Source: CAVUCE01 sp963739985
GTDB lineage: Bacteria; Bacteroidota; Ignavibacteria; Ignavibacteriales; Ignavibacteriaceae
Reading direction: 5' to 3'
NCBI GenBank assembly: GCA_963739985.1
Contig: CAVUCE010000005.1
Coordinates: forward strand, 383,488 to 447,487
DNA: 64,000 nucleotides
Part shown: piece by piece, positions 42,647 to 50,628 of the stretch
Numbering within the stretch: position 1 is the first letter of the stretch
How the letters are laid out: each line of letters begins with the position of its first letter
The notes under the pieces: model-generated
What the model was told of the DNA's origin: nothing
Databases searched by the model: none
The model's input: the letters and a program-made list of their open reading frames with translations, nothing else
Position numbers and translations under genes: made by a program

Positions 42647-42771
42647 ACTCATGTTACGCAAGTATATGTTTTGGTCATATTGAACGAAGTGAAATATCTC
42701 ATAAATTTGTAAAAATCGAAACCTTGAGATTCTTCATTTTATTCAGAATGACCGTTTTGCGTAACATGAGT
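42647..42771. mobile_element. 125-bp fold-back MITE, copy 1
   Basis: The ends are the perfect 15-bp inverted repeats ACTCATGTTACGCAA and its complement. Immediately outside is a perfect 5-bp target duplication, TATTA on both sides (42642-42646 and 42772-42776). An inner imperfect inverted repeat (42673-42701 with 42725-42753, 22 of 29 pairs) makes the whole element fold back. It has no coding capacity and differs from copy 2 at only two positions. Its inner arm (GGTCATATTGAACGAAG) is shared with many dispersed repeats of the window. Confidence 0.9.
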
Positions 42772-42850
42772 TATTAATTATTATTGGCATATAAAAGTAG
42801 GCTTACTGAAAATTTTATTATGAAATAAATTAGCATATAATGGAATCGCC

Positions 42851-43399
42851 ATGAAAAATATTAAAAATAATATTGCCGGTGAATATTTAAGAGTTATAAA
42901 GATAGATTTTAAAAAATATAAATCACTTGCAGATAAAACATTTGATCAACTCGAAGAGGGAGATTTTTATCTTCAATCCGGTGAAGATGCAAATTCTATT
43001 GGAATTTTAATTCAGCATATAAGCGGAAATCTGATTTCCAGGTTCACGGATTTCTTTGATAGCGACGGCGAAAAACCGTATCGTAATCGCGATACTGAAT
43101 TTGAAGATCAAAAATTCACGGTTGCTGAACTTTTATCAAAATGGAATAACGCCTGGAAAATATTATTCGATCTTCTCGATGTTATGAAAGAAGAGGATTT
43201 AACAAAAACCGTCTTAATCAGAAATGAACCTCATTCGGTTATAGAAGCTTTGAACAGACAGCTATCTCATTATGGCTATCACGTTGGACAAATAGTACTT
43301 CTGGCAAAACAAATTAAAAAAGATAGCTGGAAAACTTTGAGTGTTGCTAAAGGAAAGTCAAACGAATTCAATAATATAATGTTTAATAAAAAGCCATAA
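42851..43399 (+). CDS. DinB-like protein (DUF1572 type)
   Basis: A 182-residue four-helix-bundle protein of the DinB/YfiT superfamily, DUF1572 branch: SIGILIQHISGNLISRFTDFF with a histidine ligand near residue 57, RNRDTEF, and a C-terminal H-Y-G-Y-H-V-G-Q-I-V helix that supplies two more metal ligands. Members bind a metal and some transfer thiols, but the function is not known for this branch. One MITE copy lies on each side, the two 770 bases apart. The ATG follows a weak site (TGGAATCGCC). Confidence 0.82.
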   Translation: MKNIKNNIAGEYLRVIKIDFKKYKSLADKTFDQLEEGDFYLQSGEDANSIGILIQHISGNLISRFTDFFDSDGEKPYRNRDTEFEDQKFTVAELLSKWNNAWKILFDLLDVMKEEDLTKTVLIRNEPHSVIEALNRQLSHYGYHVGQIVLLAKQIKKDSWKTLSVAKGKSNEFNNIMFNKKP

Positions 43400-43800
43400 T
43401 TTTAGCATGCTTTAAAAATTCTTTCGTTTTATTGTCTTTTGGATTTGAAATTAAATTCTTTGCTTGATCGAATTCTGTGGTTTCTCCTTCGTCCATATAA
43501 AGCTATTAATCAGCTAATCCTTCAAGAAATTTAATTGAATAACTCATGTTACGCAAGTATATGTTTGGGTCATATTGAACGAAGTGAAATATCTCATAAA
43601 TTTGTAAAAATCGAAACCTTAAGATTCTTCATTTTATTCAGAATGACCGTTTTGCGTAACATGAGTGAATAAGAAACTATTATAAGTCAATTCACTTTAA
43701 CTACGTAATCTTTCAAATCATATTAATAGCTCCAAAAATAATTGAATACTTGTTTAGTACAATAGGCTAATATCCATTTCCACCGTTCTTTATCACTCAT
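43383..43800 (-). pseudogene. Decayed reading frame split by MITE copy 2
   Basis: On the minus strand an ATG at 43798-43800 behind AGGTAAAGA opens a frame MSDKERWKWILAYCTKQ; it has two stops before meeting the MITE at 43666. On the other side the same frame resumes as IKFLEGLAD, two more stops, then MDEGETTEFDQAKNLISNPK and KEFLKHAKIM to a stop at 43383. If the MITE and one copy of the 5-bp target duplication are removed, the two halves join in frame. The right-hand half looks protein-like; the left half is less convincing. No family is known. Confidence 0.35.
43542..43666. mobile_element. 125-bp fold-back MITE, copy 2
   Basis: Same element as at 42647, with identical 15-bp ends and two substitutions. 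The target duplication is GAATA (43537-43541 and 43667-43671), a different sequence from that of copy 1, which shows independent insertion of a 5-bp-duplicating element. No transposase for it lies in the window, so it depends on an enzyme elsewhere. Confidence 0.9.
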
Positions 43801-43874
43801 TCTTTACCTGTGATTTAAAATTATATAAAATAATATTGTGGCTCACTTAATATATTTGTTAAACAAGCTTGACT

Positions 43875-43900
43875 AATAATTTAAGTATACTTAAATTATT
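43875..43900. promoter_or_regulatory. 26-bp perfect palindromic operator (DtxR/MntR type)
   Basis: The half-site AATAATTTAAGTA is followed at once by its exact complement, making a 26-bp perfect palindrome that ends 20 bases before the repressor ATG. A TTGACT hexamer at 43869-43874 lies at its left edge, so a bound repressor would block a promoter there. This is where a metal-dependent repressor would autoregulate and control the downstream transporter. Confidence 0.75.
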
Positions 43901-43919
43901 TCAAAAATAATTTGAGGTC

Positions 43920-44582
43920 ATGAATAATATTTCAAAAGAAGATTACTTAAGCGCTATTTACAAATACCAAAATCAAGATGGCGAAATTAAGGCTAACAAA
44001 ATTGCCGAAAAACTTCAGATTTCTAATGCTGCTGTTACGGATATGCTCAAAAAGTTATCAAAGGACGGATACATTGAGTACAAAAAATACAAAGGTATTC
44101 GCCTAACAGAAGAAGGCGAGCAGTATGCCAGAAACATGGTAAGGCGCCATAGGATTTGGGAAGTTTTTCTTAATCAAGTTGTCGGGTTTCCGTGGAACAA
44201 AGTACACGATGAGGCGCATATGCTTGAGCATTCCTCATCCGATGAACTTATAGATAGGATGGAAGAAATGCTGGACTTCCCCGAATACGATCCGCACGGT
44301 GATCCGATACCTTCAAAAGATGGTAAAATGCCGAAACAAAAAAAACAGTTTGCTTTAAATCAGCTTGAAATTGGACAAACCGGAACCGTAGCTCGTGTAA
44401 ATGATTATGATGATAATTTCCTTATATATATATCGGAACTCGGTATAAAGCTTAAATCAAAAATTACAATAAAAGACAAACGTTCTTTTGATAATTCTAT
44501 GTCTATTTTAATTGACAAAAAAAAATGGAATGTAAGTGAAAAACTAGCGGAAAACGTTTTTCTAGAGGTTATAAATAAATGA
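43920..44582 (+). CDS. DtxR/MntR family metal-dependent repressor
   Basis: A winged-helix domain (residues 5-70, IAEKLQISNAAVTDMLKKL) is followed by a metal-binding and dimerisation domain with RRHRIWEVFL, HDEAHMLEHSSSDEL and DPHGDPIPS, and a FeoA/SH3-like C-terminal domain (LEIGQTGTVARVND). With Mn2+ or Fe2+ such proteins bind palindromic operators and repress uptake genes. At 220 residues it is full length. The palindrome at 43875-43900 lies just upstream, and the next gene (32 bases away) is the Nramp transporter, so the pair is a self-regulated manganese/iron uptake unit. Confidence 0.9.
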   Translation: MNNISKEDYLSAIYKYQNQDGEIKANKIAEKLQISNAAVTDMLKKLSKDGYIEYKKYKGIRLTEEGEQYARNMVRRHRIWEVFLNQVVGFPWNKVHDEAHMLEHSSSDELIDRMEEMLDFPEYDPHGDPIPSKDGKMPKQKKQFALNQLEIGQTGTVARVNDYDDNFLIYISELGIKLKSKITIKDKRSFDNSMSILIDKKKWNVSEKLAENVFLEVINK

Positions 44583-44613
44583 GAAAAAATTAAATGTATG
44601 AATCGGTGGAAGT

Positions 44614-46500
44614 ATGAAGAATAAGGTAGAACCAAGAAAATCACTTGAAGGAGTTCATGGTACAATTGATACCTTAAATCATAAAAATCCTTGGAGAAAA
44701 TTTCTTGCATTTACCGGTCCCGCATTTTTAGTAAGTGTGGGATATATGGATCCCGGCAACTGGGCAACGGATATTGCCGGCGGAAGCCAATTTGGCTACA
44801 CTCTTGTTTGGGTGCTGATGATGTCAAATATTATGGCGCTGCTGCTTCAAAGTCTTGCAGCACGACTTGGATTAGTGCGCGGTAAAGATTTGGCACAAGT
44901 TTCTCGTGAGTCCTATCCGAAAACAGTTAATTTTGTCCTTTATGTTTTGGCCGAAATAGCAATCGCTGCTTGTGATCTTGCTGAAGTGCTTGGTATGGCT
45001 ATCGGGTTAAATCTTCTTTTCGGACTTCCACTGCTTATCGGCGTTGCAATTACTGTATTGGATACTATTTTGCTTCTTGTGCTCGAATCATACGGTATGA
45101 GAAAGATGGAAGCATTTATTGTAAGCATGATTGCAATTATAGGCATTTCTTTTTTGATTGAGATGTTTTTTGCGCAGCCTTCTTTTACACAAATAATGTC
45201 GGGTTTCGTTCCTAATATTCCTAATTCAGATGCTCTTTATATTGCAATCGGAATTATTGGCGCTACTGTTATGCCGCATAATCTTTATCTGCATTCGGCT
45301 CTTGTTCAAACAAGGAATTACAAAACAGATTCAAAAAACTTAAAATCTGCAATCAAGTTCAATTTCTGGGATTCTACGATTGCGCTTAACTTAGCTTTTT
45401 TTGTAAACGCCGCCATTTTGATATTATCTGCTGCTGTATTTTTTAATAATCAGTTATTTAATGTTGTTGAGATACAAGATGCATATAAACTGCTTGAACC
45501 GCTTTTGGGAACTGTTTTAGCACCTATATTATTTGCTGTTGCATTAATTGCTGCCGGACAAAGTTCTACCATTACAGGAACTTTGGCTGGCCAAATTGTT
45601 ATGGAAGGTTATCTCGATCTTCGTATAAGATTGTGGCTGAGAAGATTAATAACAAGGCTTCTGGCAATTACACCTGCATTTCTTACAATTTTAATTGCCG
45701 GTGAAAATTCCGTTGGTGCTTTGTTAATTCTTAGTCAGGTTGTGCTTAGTTTACAGCTTGGATTTGCGGTGATTCCATTAATTCATTTTGTAAGTGACAA
45801 AAAGAAAATGGGAGAATTTGCAATCAAGTTTTGGATTAAATCTTTTTCCTGGCTGATCGCCGGGGTTATCGTCGCTTTAAACATTCAGCTTGTTATTGAT
45901 GAGGTTAAATCATGGTTGATAGATGCTGGACCTGATGCCTGGATTTTAAAAGTTACTGTTATTCCTATTATTCTGGCGCTCGGGTTTTTACTTTTGTATA
46001 TGACTTTTACTCCGTACATGAAAGCTAAGTTTGTTCAAAAAACAAAACTACCTCACGGTGGAGCTAAAAAAATTCTCGATTTTACTCCTTTGCATTACAA
46101 TAAGATTGCGGTAACGGTTGATTTTTCGGATCATGACGAAAAGACCATTATTCATGCTACATCGCAAGGAGGCAAAGAATCAGAATATCTATTAATTCAT
46201 GTAGTTGAAACTGCCGGTGCCAGGCTGTTGGGAAATGATATTCTTGATTATGAAACAACTCAGGATTCAGAGTTCCTTCAATCTTATTCTCAAAGCTTAT
46301 TGGATAAAGGATATAAAGTCAATTATCATCTCGGATTTGGAGAACCTGTAAAATCAATTGCTAAAATAATTGACGAATTTGGTGCCGATCTATTGGTTAT
46401 GGGCGCTCATGGACATAAAGGAATTAAAGATTTAATTTTTGGTCAGACAATTAACCCGGTAAGGGATAAAGTTAAAATTCCCGTTTTGGTTGTAAGTTAG
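44614..46500 (+). CDS. Nramp (MntH-type) metal transporter fused to a UspA domain
   Basis: Residues 1-470 are an Nramp transporter with about 11 membrane helices. The metal-binding motif DPGN in helix 1 (YMDPGNWATDIAGG) and MPHN in helix 6 (VMPHNLYLHS) are intact, as in Mn2+/Fe2+ symporters. Residues 490-628 are a universal stress protein domain with the ATP loop GAHGHKGIKDLIFGQ. The fusion suggests that transport is tuned by nucleotide binding in the cytoplasm; this is inference. A GGTGG ribosome site precedes the ATG. It lies in the DtxR operon behind the palindromic operator. Confidence 0.92.
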   Translation: MKNKVEPRKSLEGVHGTIDTLNHKNPWRKFLAFTGPAFLVSVGYMDPGNWATDIAGGSQFGYTLVWVLMMSNIMALLLQSLAARLGLVRGKDLAQVSRESYPKTVNFVLYVLAEIAIAACDLAEVLGMAIGLNLLFGLPLLIGVAITVLDTILLLVLESYGMRKMEAFIVSMIAIIGISFLIEMFFAQPSFTQIMSGFVPNIPNSDALYIAIGIIGATVMPHNLYLHSALVQTRNYKTDSKNLKSAIKFNFWDSTIALNLAFFVNAAILILSAAVFFNNQLFNVVEIQDAYKLLEPLLGTVLAPILFAVALIAAGQSSTITGTLAGQIVMEGYLDLRIRLWLRRLITRLLAITPAFLTILIAGENSVGALLILSQVVLSLQLGFAVIPLIHFVSDKKKMGEFAIKFWIKSFSWLIAGVIVALNIQLVIDEVKSWLIDAGPDAWILKVTVIPIILALGFLLLYMTFTPYMKAKFVQKTKLPHGGAKKILDFTPLHYNKIAVTVDFSDHDEKTIIHATSQGGKESEYLLIHVVETAGARLLGNDILDYETTQDSEFLQSYSQSLLDKGYKVNYHLGFGEPVKSIAKIIDEFGADLLVMGAHGHKGIKDLIFGQTINPVRDKVKIPVLVVS

Positions 46501-46543
46501 AAATGTTAACTTGATTTATTGAAATCATTCAAACATTTACATT

Positions 46544-46633
46544 GTCATATTGAATCCCGCTTAAGCGGAATGAAATATCTCAAAGTTTGTAAAAAATAGA
46601 TGCGGTTAGATTTTTATCGGGATCAGAATGACC
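46544..46633. repeat. Degenerate relative of the MITE fold-back core
   Basis: GTCATATTGAA at 46544 and CAGAATGAC at the far end (46625-46633) are the same outer arms as in the MITE inner repeat, and GAAATATCTCA lies between. The 15-bp termini and target duplication are missing, so it is a diverged copy or a related element. Confidence 0.6.
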
Positions 46634-46666
46634 ATAGTAAGGAATTTCATTAAAATAATCGCGGAA

Positions 46667-46896
46667 TTTTAAATTCAACCCAAAAAATTCATTAGAAATG
46701 AATTTTTTGCCGAAGGCCGATAGTAAAATTTTATGCCATAAAATATTACATCGGGGTTAACCCCGACAAGCCTTTTAAGAAAAAAATAGTGAGTTGATAA
46801 ATCTTAATCTTTGATAAACAATTTAACAAATATGAGTTTTGGCTTGTCGGCCAGTTTGGCAAATTTTCCTAATGGAAAATTTGGGTTCAATTTTAA
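46667..46896. repeat. Imperfect inverted repeat, about 55-bp arms, with central palindrome
   Basis: The left arm (46667-46725) and right arm (46841-46896) are similar in inverted orientation, both with TTCAACCCAAA...TTTGCC-type sequence. The left arm also folds on itself (46682-46708, 12-bp stem around AGA). A 16-bp perfect palindrome, TCGGGGTTAACCCCGA, lies at 46751-46766, and CCGACAAGCC (46763-46772) pairs with 46841-46850. It resembles a small non-autonomous element. It ends just before the xth ATG. Confidence 0.6.
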
Positions 46897-46913
46897 TAAC
46901 AAAAAGAATAATT

Positions 46914-47687
46914 ATGAAAGATCTTAAAATCCTATCATGGAACGTAAATGGAATTAGAGCAATTCAAAAAAAAGGTTTTGTAGATTGGCTGCTGAAAGAA
47001 CAACCTGATATGATTTGTTTGCAAGAAACAAAGGCGCATAAAGAACAACTAAACGAAGAATTGCTCAACATAGATGGTTATAAATCTATTTTTTGCTCAG
47101 GTGAGAGAAAAGGCTACAGCGGAACAGCAATTTATTCAAAAGTTGAACCCAAGAGCATTGAACGTGGATTCGGTATAGAAAAATTTGATAAAGAAGGAAG
47201 AATTTTAGTTGCTGATTACGATAAATTTGTTTTAATAAATATTTATTATCCAAACGGAAAAGCTTCGCAGGAAAGATTGGATTATAAAATGGGATTTTAT
47301 GATGCTTTTCTTAACTACGTTAATAAGCTAAAAAAAGACGGAAAGAAAATAGTTGTTTGCGGTGATGTGAACACTGCACATAAAGAGATAGATATTGCAC
47401 GCCCAAAAGAAAATTCAACAAAATCCGGATTCCTTCCGGAAGAACGTGAGTGGATGGATAAATTTTTAGCTGATGGATATCTTGATTCTTTTAGATTGTT
47501 CAATGATGAGCCTGACCAATATACCTGGTGGGATATGGTAACCCGTGCAAGAGAAAGAAACGTAGGCTGGAGAATAGATTACTTTTTTATTAGCGAAAAT
47601 CTAAAAAAGAATATCAAATCCGCATTTATAATGCAAGATGTCATGGGTTCTGATCATTGTCCGATTGGTATTACTTTATCGGTTTAA
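46914..47687 (+). CDS. xth: Exodeoxyribonuclease III
   Basis: Endonuclease/exonuclease/phosphatase fold of the ExoIII family: LSWNVNGIRAIQ, the metal glutamate in CLQETKAH, NIYYPNG, the catalytic CGDVNTAHKEIDIARP, RIDYFFIS and the final SDHCPIG. The enzyme cuts DNA at abasic sites and degrades 3' ends in base excision repair. The frame is open to 46839, but that extension lies inside the inverted repeat and is unlike the family; the ATG at 46914 gives the correct N-terminus and a length of 257. Confidence 0.93.
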   Translation: MKDLKILSWNVNGIRAIQKKGFVDWLLKEQPDMICLQETKAHKEQLNEELLNIDGYKSIFCSGERKGYSGTAIYSKVEPKSIERGFGIEKFDKEGRILVADYDKFVLINIYYPNGKASQERLDYKMGFYDAFLNYVNKLKKDGKKIVVCGDVNTAHKEIDIARPKENSTKSGFLPEEREWMDKFLADGYLDSFRLFNDEPDQYTWWDMVTRARERNVGWRIDYFFISENLKKNIKSAFIMQDVMGSDHCPIGITLSV

Positions 47688-47738
47688 GAAATAAATCTAA
47701 GCTGAAAACTTTCTAATCAAGCAAAAACATAAATTCTA

Positions 47739-47778
47739 TTTCTCATTCAGTTCGCAAATTATCGGATTGAATGAGAAA
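47739..47778. terminator. Hairpin after xth
   Basis: TTTCTCATTCA (47739-47749) pairs exactly with TGAATGAGAAA (47768-47778), 51 bases after the xth stop. No T-run follows, only AACTTTTC, so termination is possible but uncertain. Confidence 0.35.
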
Positions 47779-47894
47779 ACTTTTCAAACTTAATCCCACA
47801 ATTTTACAATACTCGTCTTCAAAAAAGAAACTTTAAACTTCAAAGTATTGTTTGTATTTATAGTTATAAATTTCTGGAACTATAAAATTCAATT

Positions 47895-49239
47895 ATGAAC
47901 GAAAAAAGAATAAGATTGTTAAAAGACGGCGCTAAGGTAGATGGTCCCGTAGTTTATTGGATGAGCAGAGATCAAAGAGTCGATGATAATTGGGCTTTGT
48001 TGTACGCTCAAAAAACAGCTAAAATAAATTCACAAAAGTTAATTGTCGTTTTTTGTTTGGTCCCGAATTTCCTTGAAGCGACGATCAGACAATACGGATT
48101 TATGCTTAAAGGACTTCAAAAAGTAGAGGAAAAATTAAAAAAATTAAACATTTCTTTCTTCCTTCTGGAAGGCGATCCAATTAGTGAATTACCTGAGTAT
48201 TTAAATAAATATTAATGCGAGTATTTTAATAACCGATTTTGATCCTTTAAAAATTAAACGTATCTGGAAACGTGATGTTTCTAAAAAAATTAAAATTCCT
48301 TTTTACGATGTTGACGCGCATAATATAGTTCCGTGTTTTCATATTTCGGATAAAGAAGAATTTGCTGCTTATACGATTCGCCCAAAAATTCATAAAGCAT
48401 TGCCTGAGTTTTTAGATGTAATGCCAAGGATCAAAGCAATGCCTATAAGCAATAAAATTTCTTCTTCTAAAATAAATTGGAATTCAGTAAAAGATAATTT
48501 GAAAATTAATTTTGATGTTAAAGAAGTTGACTGGATTAAATCGGGTGAAGACGAAGCAAGTAAAATGCTGCAATTTTTTATTGAAGAAAAATTTACGCGT
48601 TACAATGAAGATAAAAATAATCCAACTTTACACGGTCAGTCAAATTTATCGCCTTATCTTCACTTTGGACAAATTTCCGCACAGCGTATTGCTTTAACCG
48701 TAGAACAATTATGCGAAGATTCGGAATCAAAAAAATCATTTCTCGAAGAACTTATTGTTAGAAGTGAACTATCTGATAATTTCTGTTATTATAATAAAAA
48801 TTACGATTCGTTTGATGGATTTAGAAATTGGGCAAAAGAGTCGCTAAACCATCATAAAAATGATAAACGGGATTTTGTGTATTCACGTGAACAATTTGAG
48901 AACTCAGAAACACACGAAGTTCTTTGGAACGCTGCTCAAACAGAACTGGTAAAAACCGGCAAACTCCATGGTTATATGAGAATGTATTGGGCAAAGAAAA
49001 TTCTTGAATGGTCATCGTCGCCTGAAGAAGCAATGCAAATTGCCGTTTACTTAAACGATAAATATGAACTCGACGGAAGAGATCCGAACGGTTATACGGG
49101 CTGTGCCTGGTCAATTGGCGGCGTCCACGATCGCGCCTGGGGCGAACGCCCTGTCTTCGGTAAAATAAGATATATGAATTTTAACGGCGCGAAAAGAAAA
49201 TTTGATGTTGACGAATACATAAGTCAGAATGTAAAATAA
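47895..49239 (+). pseudogene. phrB: Class II deoxyribodipyrimidine photolyase, frameshifted
   Basis: The first 106 codons carry the N-terminal photolyase domain (VVYWMSRDQRVDDNWALLYAQ) and stop at 48215. The same protein continues in the next frame at 48211 as INASILITDFDPLKIKRIWK and runs to 49239 with the FAD/DNA-binding class II motifs RDPNGYTGCAWSIGGVHDRAW, GKIRYMNFNGAKRKFDVDEY. The break lies in AATAAATATTAATGCG: one base too many, or two missing. Joined, it would be about 448 residues, the usual length. Both halves are well kept, so the mutation is recent or a sequence error. The enzyme splits cyclobutane pyrimidine dimers with light. Confidence 0.85.
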
Positions 49240-49312
49240 AACCGGCAACGGAGTTTCATCATTAAAACTCCGTTTACCATTCATTAAATCACATTTATCG
49301 ACTTAAAAAAAA

Positions 49313-49873
49313 CTATACAGTTCCGTTAAATTCTTTCGAAACATTACTCAAATGTTTAATTCTGGCCGACCAATTATTATAATTCAAATAGGTAAAAATT
49401 AAAAGTGCAGCAGCCATTCCCGCCAAAACAAAATATTTACCCGGGTTGAAGTTTATAACTGAAGAAAAAAATATAATTATTGATGTGCCGTAGATGAAAG
49501 AAACTGCTGCGGAGTAACCGGCGGCGAGTTTTAACTTTTTAATAAAAGACTTTAAAGAATTGAAAAGATTATTTCCTTTAACAGGATTTTGCAAAATAAA
49601 ATATCCCGCTATATTATTGATGATAAACAAGATTGTTCCGGCCGTCAATAAAATATTTGCCCATAATGGTTTGGCTGCGCCGTCAAAAATATTATAGAAA
49701 ACCAATAATAAAAAAGTTAAGAATATAGTTTCGGTAATCAGTTTAATTCTTATTCTTTTTAGCTTTGAATGATTGTTAACCTTCGACAGCTTGCGCAGTT
49801 CTTCTATACTTTTAATTTCACCGCTTGTATTTTGCCAACTATTTTTTAATTCATCGAAACTCATAATTTTCAC
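49313..49873 (-). CDS. Membrane protein, putative anti-sigma partner
   Basis: A 186-residue protein with a soluble N-terminal part (MKIMSFDELKNSWQNTSGEI) and four membrane helices (about 45-65, 74-95, 114-136, 143-163). Its start overlaps the stop of the ECF sigma gene by four bases (ATGA), so the two are coupled. Genes in that position usually hold the sigma factor at the membrane until a signal arrives. The short cytoplasmic head is consistent with that, but the sequence has no recognised anti-sigma motif, so the role is inferred. Confidence 0.7.
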   Translation of the reverse strand: MKIMSFDELKNSWQNTSGEIKSIEELRKLSKVNNHSKLKRIRIKLITETIFLTFLLLVFYNIFDGAAKPLWANILLTAGTILFIINNIAGYFILQNPVKGNNLFNSLKSFIKKLKLAAGYSAAVSFIYGTSIIIFFSSVINFNPGKYFVLAGMAAALLIFTYLNYNNWSARIKHLSNVSKEFNGTV

Positions 49874-50340
49874 CTTAAAATTTGTTTAAGTTTATTTTTA
49901 ATTCTATTGATTTTTACACCAACATTATTCTCACTAATTCCGGTTAACTCTGCAATTTCCCGGTAAGAATAATCTTCTAAATAAAGAGAGATAATTGCTT
50001 TTTCCGCATCATTTAATTTTCGCAGGGCCGAGTACATCTTTTCTTCATTTTCCGAGGTTTCATTCCCTTCTGAAGGATGAAATTTTTCGGGAATATTTTC
50101 CTTGAATTCTACTACAACATTCTTTTTTCTGAAGGCCGCGATTGCGGTATTTAAAGCGATTCTGTAAATCCAAGTAGAAACCTTTGATTCTTGCCTGAAG
50201 TTGGGGAAGGCTTTCCACAACTGTAAAATTACTTCCTGGAAAAGGTCTTCCCTATCTTCTACTGAATCGCGGTATAAACGACTGATTTTATGAATAATGT
50301 TTTGATGTTCATTTATTATTTTTAGAAAATCGTTTCCCAT
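49870..50340 (-). CDS. ECF-type RNA polymerase sigma factor
   Basis: Region 2 (residues 10-75): HKISRLYRDSVEDREDLFQEVILQLWKAFPNFRQESKVSTWIYRIALNTAI, the classic order with DREDLFQEV and STWIYRIA (given here in parts: helix DREDLFQEV, then FRQESKVSTWIYRIA). Region 4 (105-155): KAIISLYLEDYSYREIAELTG then NNVGVKINRIKNKLK. This two-region layout defines ECF sigma factors, which direct RNA polymerase to stress or transport genes. Its coupled partner is a membrane protein. Length (156) is typical. Confidence 0.9.
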   Translation of the reverse strand: MGNDFLKIINEHQNIIHKISRLYRDSVEDREDLFQEVILQLWKAFPNFRQESKVSTWIYRIALNTAIAAFRKKNVVVEFKENIPEKFHPSEGNETSENEEKMYSALRKLNDAEKAIISLYLEDYSYREIAELTGISENNVGVKINRIKNKLKQILR

Positions 50341-50628
50341 TATTTTTGGATAGTTTTATGATGAAATAAGCTATGATGTTTATCCGGGCTAAAAACCGGA
50401 TTATTTAGTCCCGGTAAAATCTTAATTATTGGTGTCATACAAACCTTCATTTCTTAAATTTACCTATTAGTTGCATAAAAACGGAAAAACTTACAATTGT
50501 TGACAAAATTTTTGAGAAGGGGAAATGTTGACAGTTTAACGGTTAGAATACTGGTCAATATCATTTTATCATAATTAATTATTTTATAGATTTGCATAAT
50601 CCAAAAACGAAAAGAGTACAGAAGAACA

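Noticed and set aside
46839..46913. N-terminal extension of exonuclease III
   Set aside because: The extension lies in an inverted-repeat element and is unlike the family; the start is placed at 46914.
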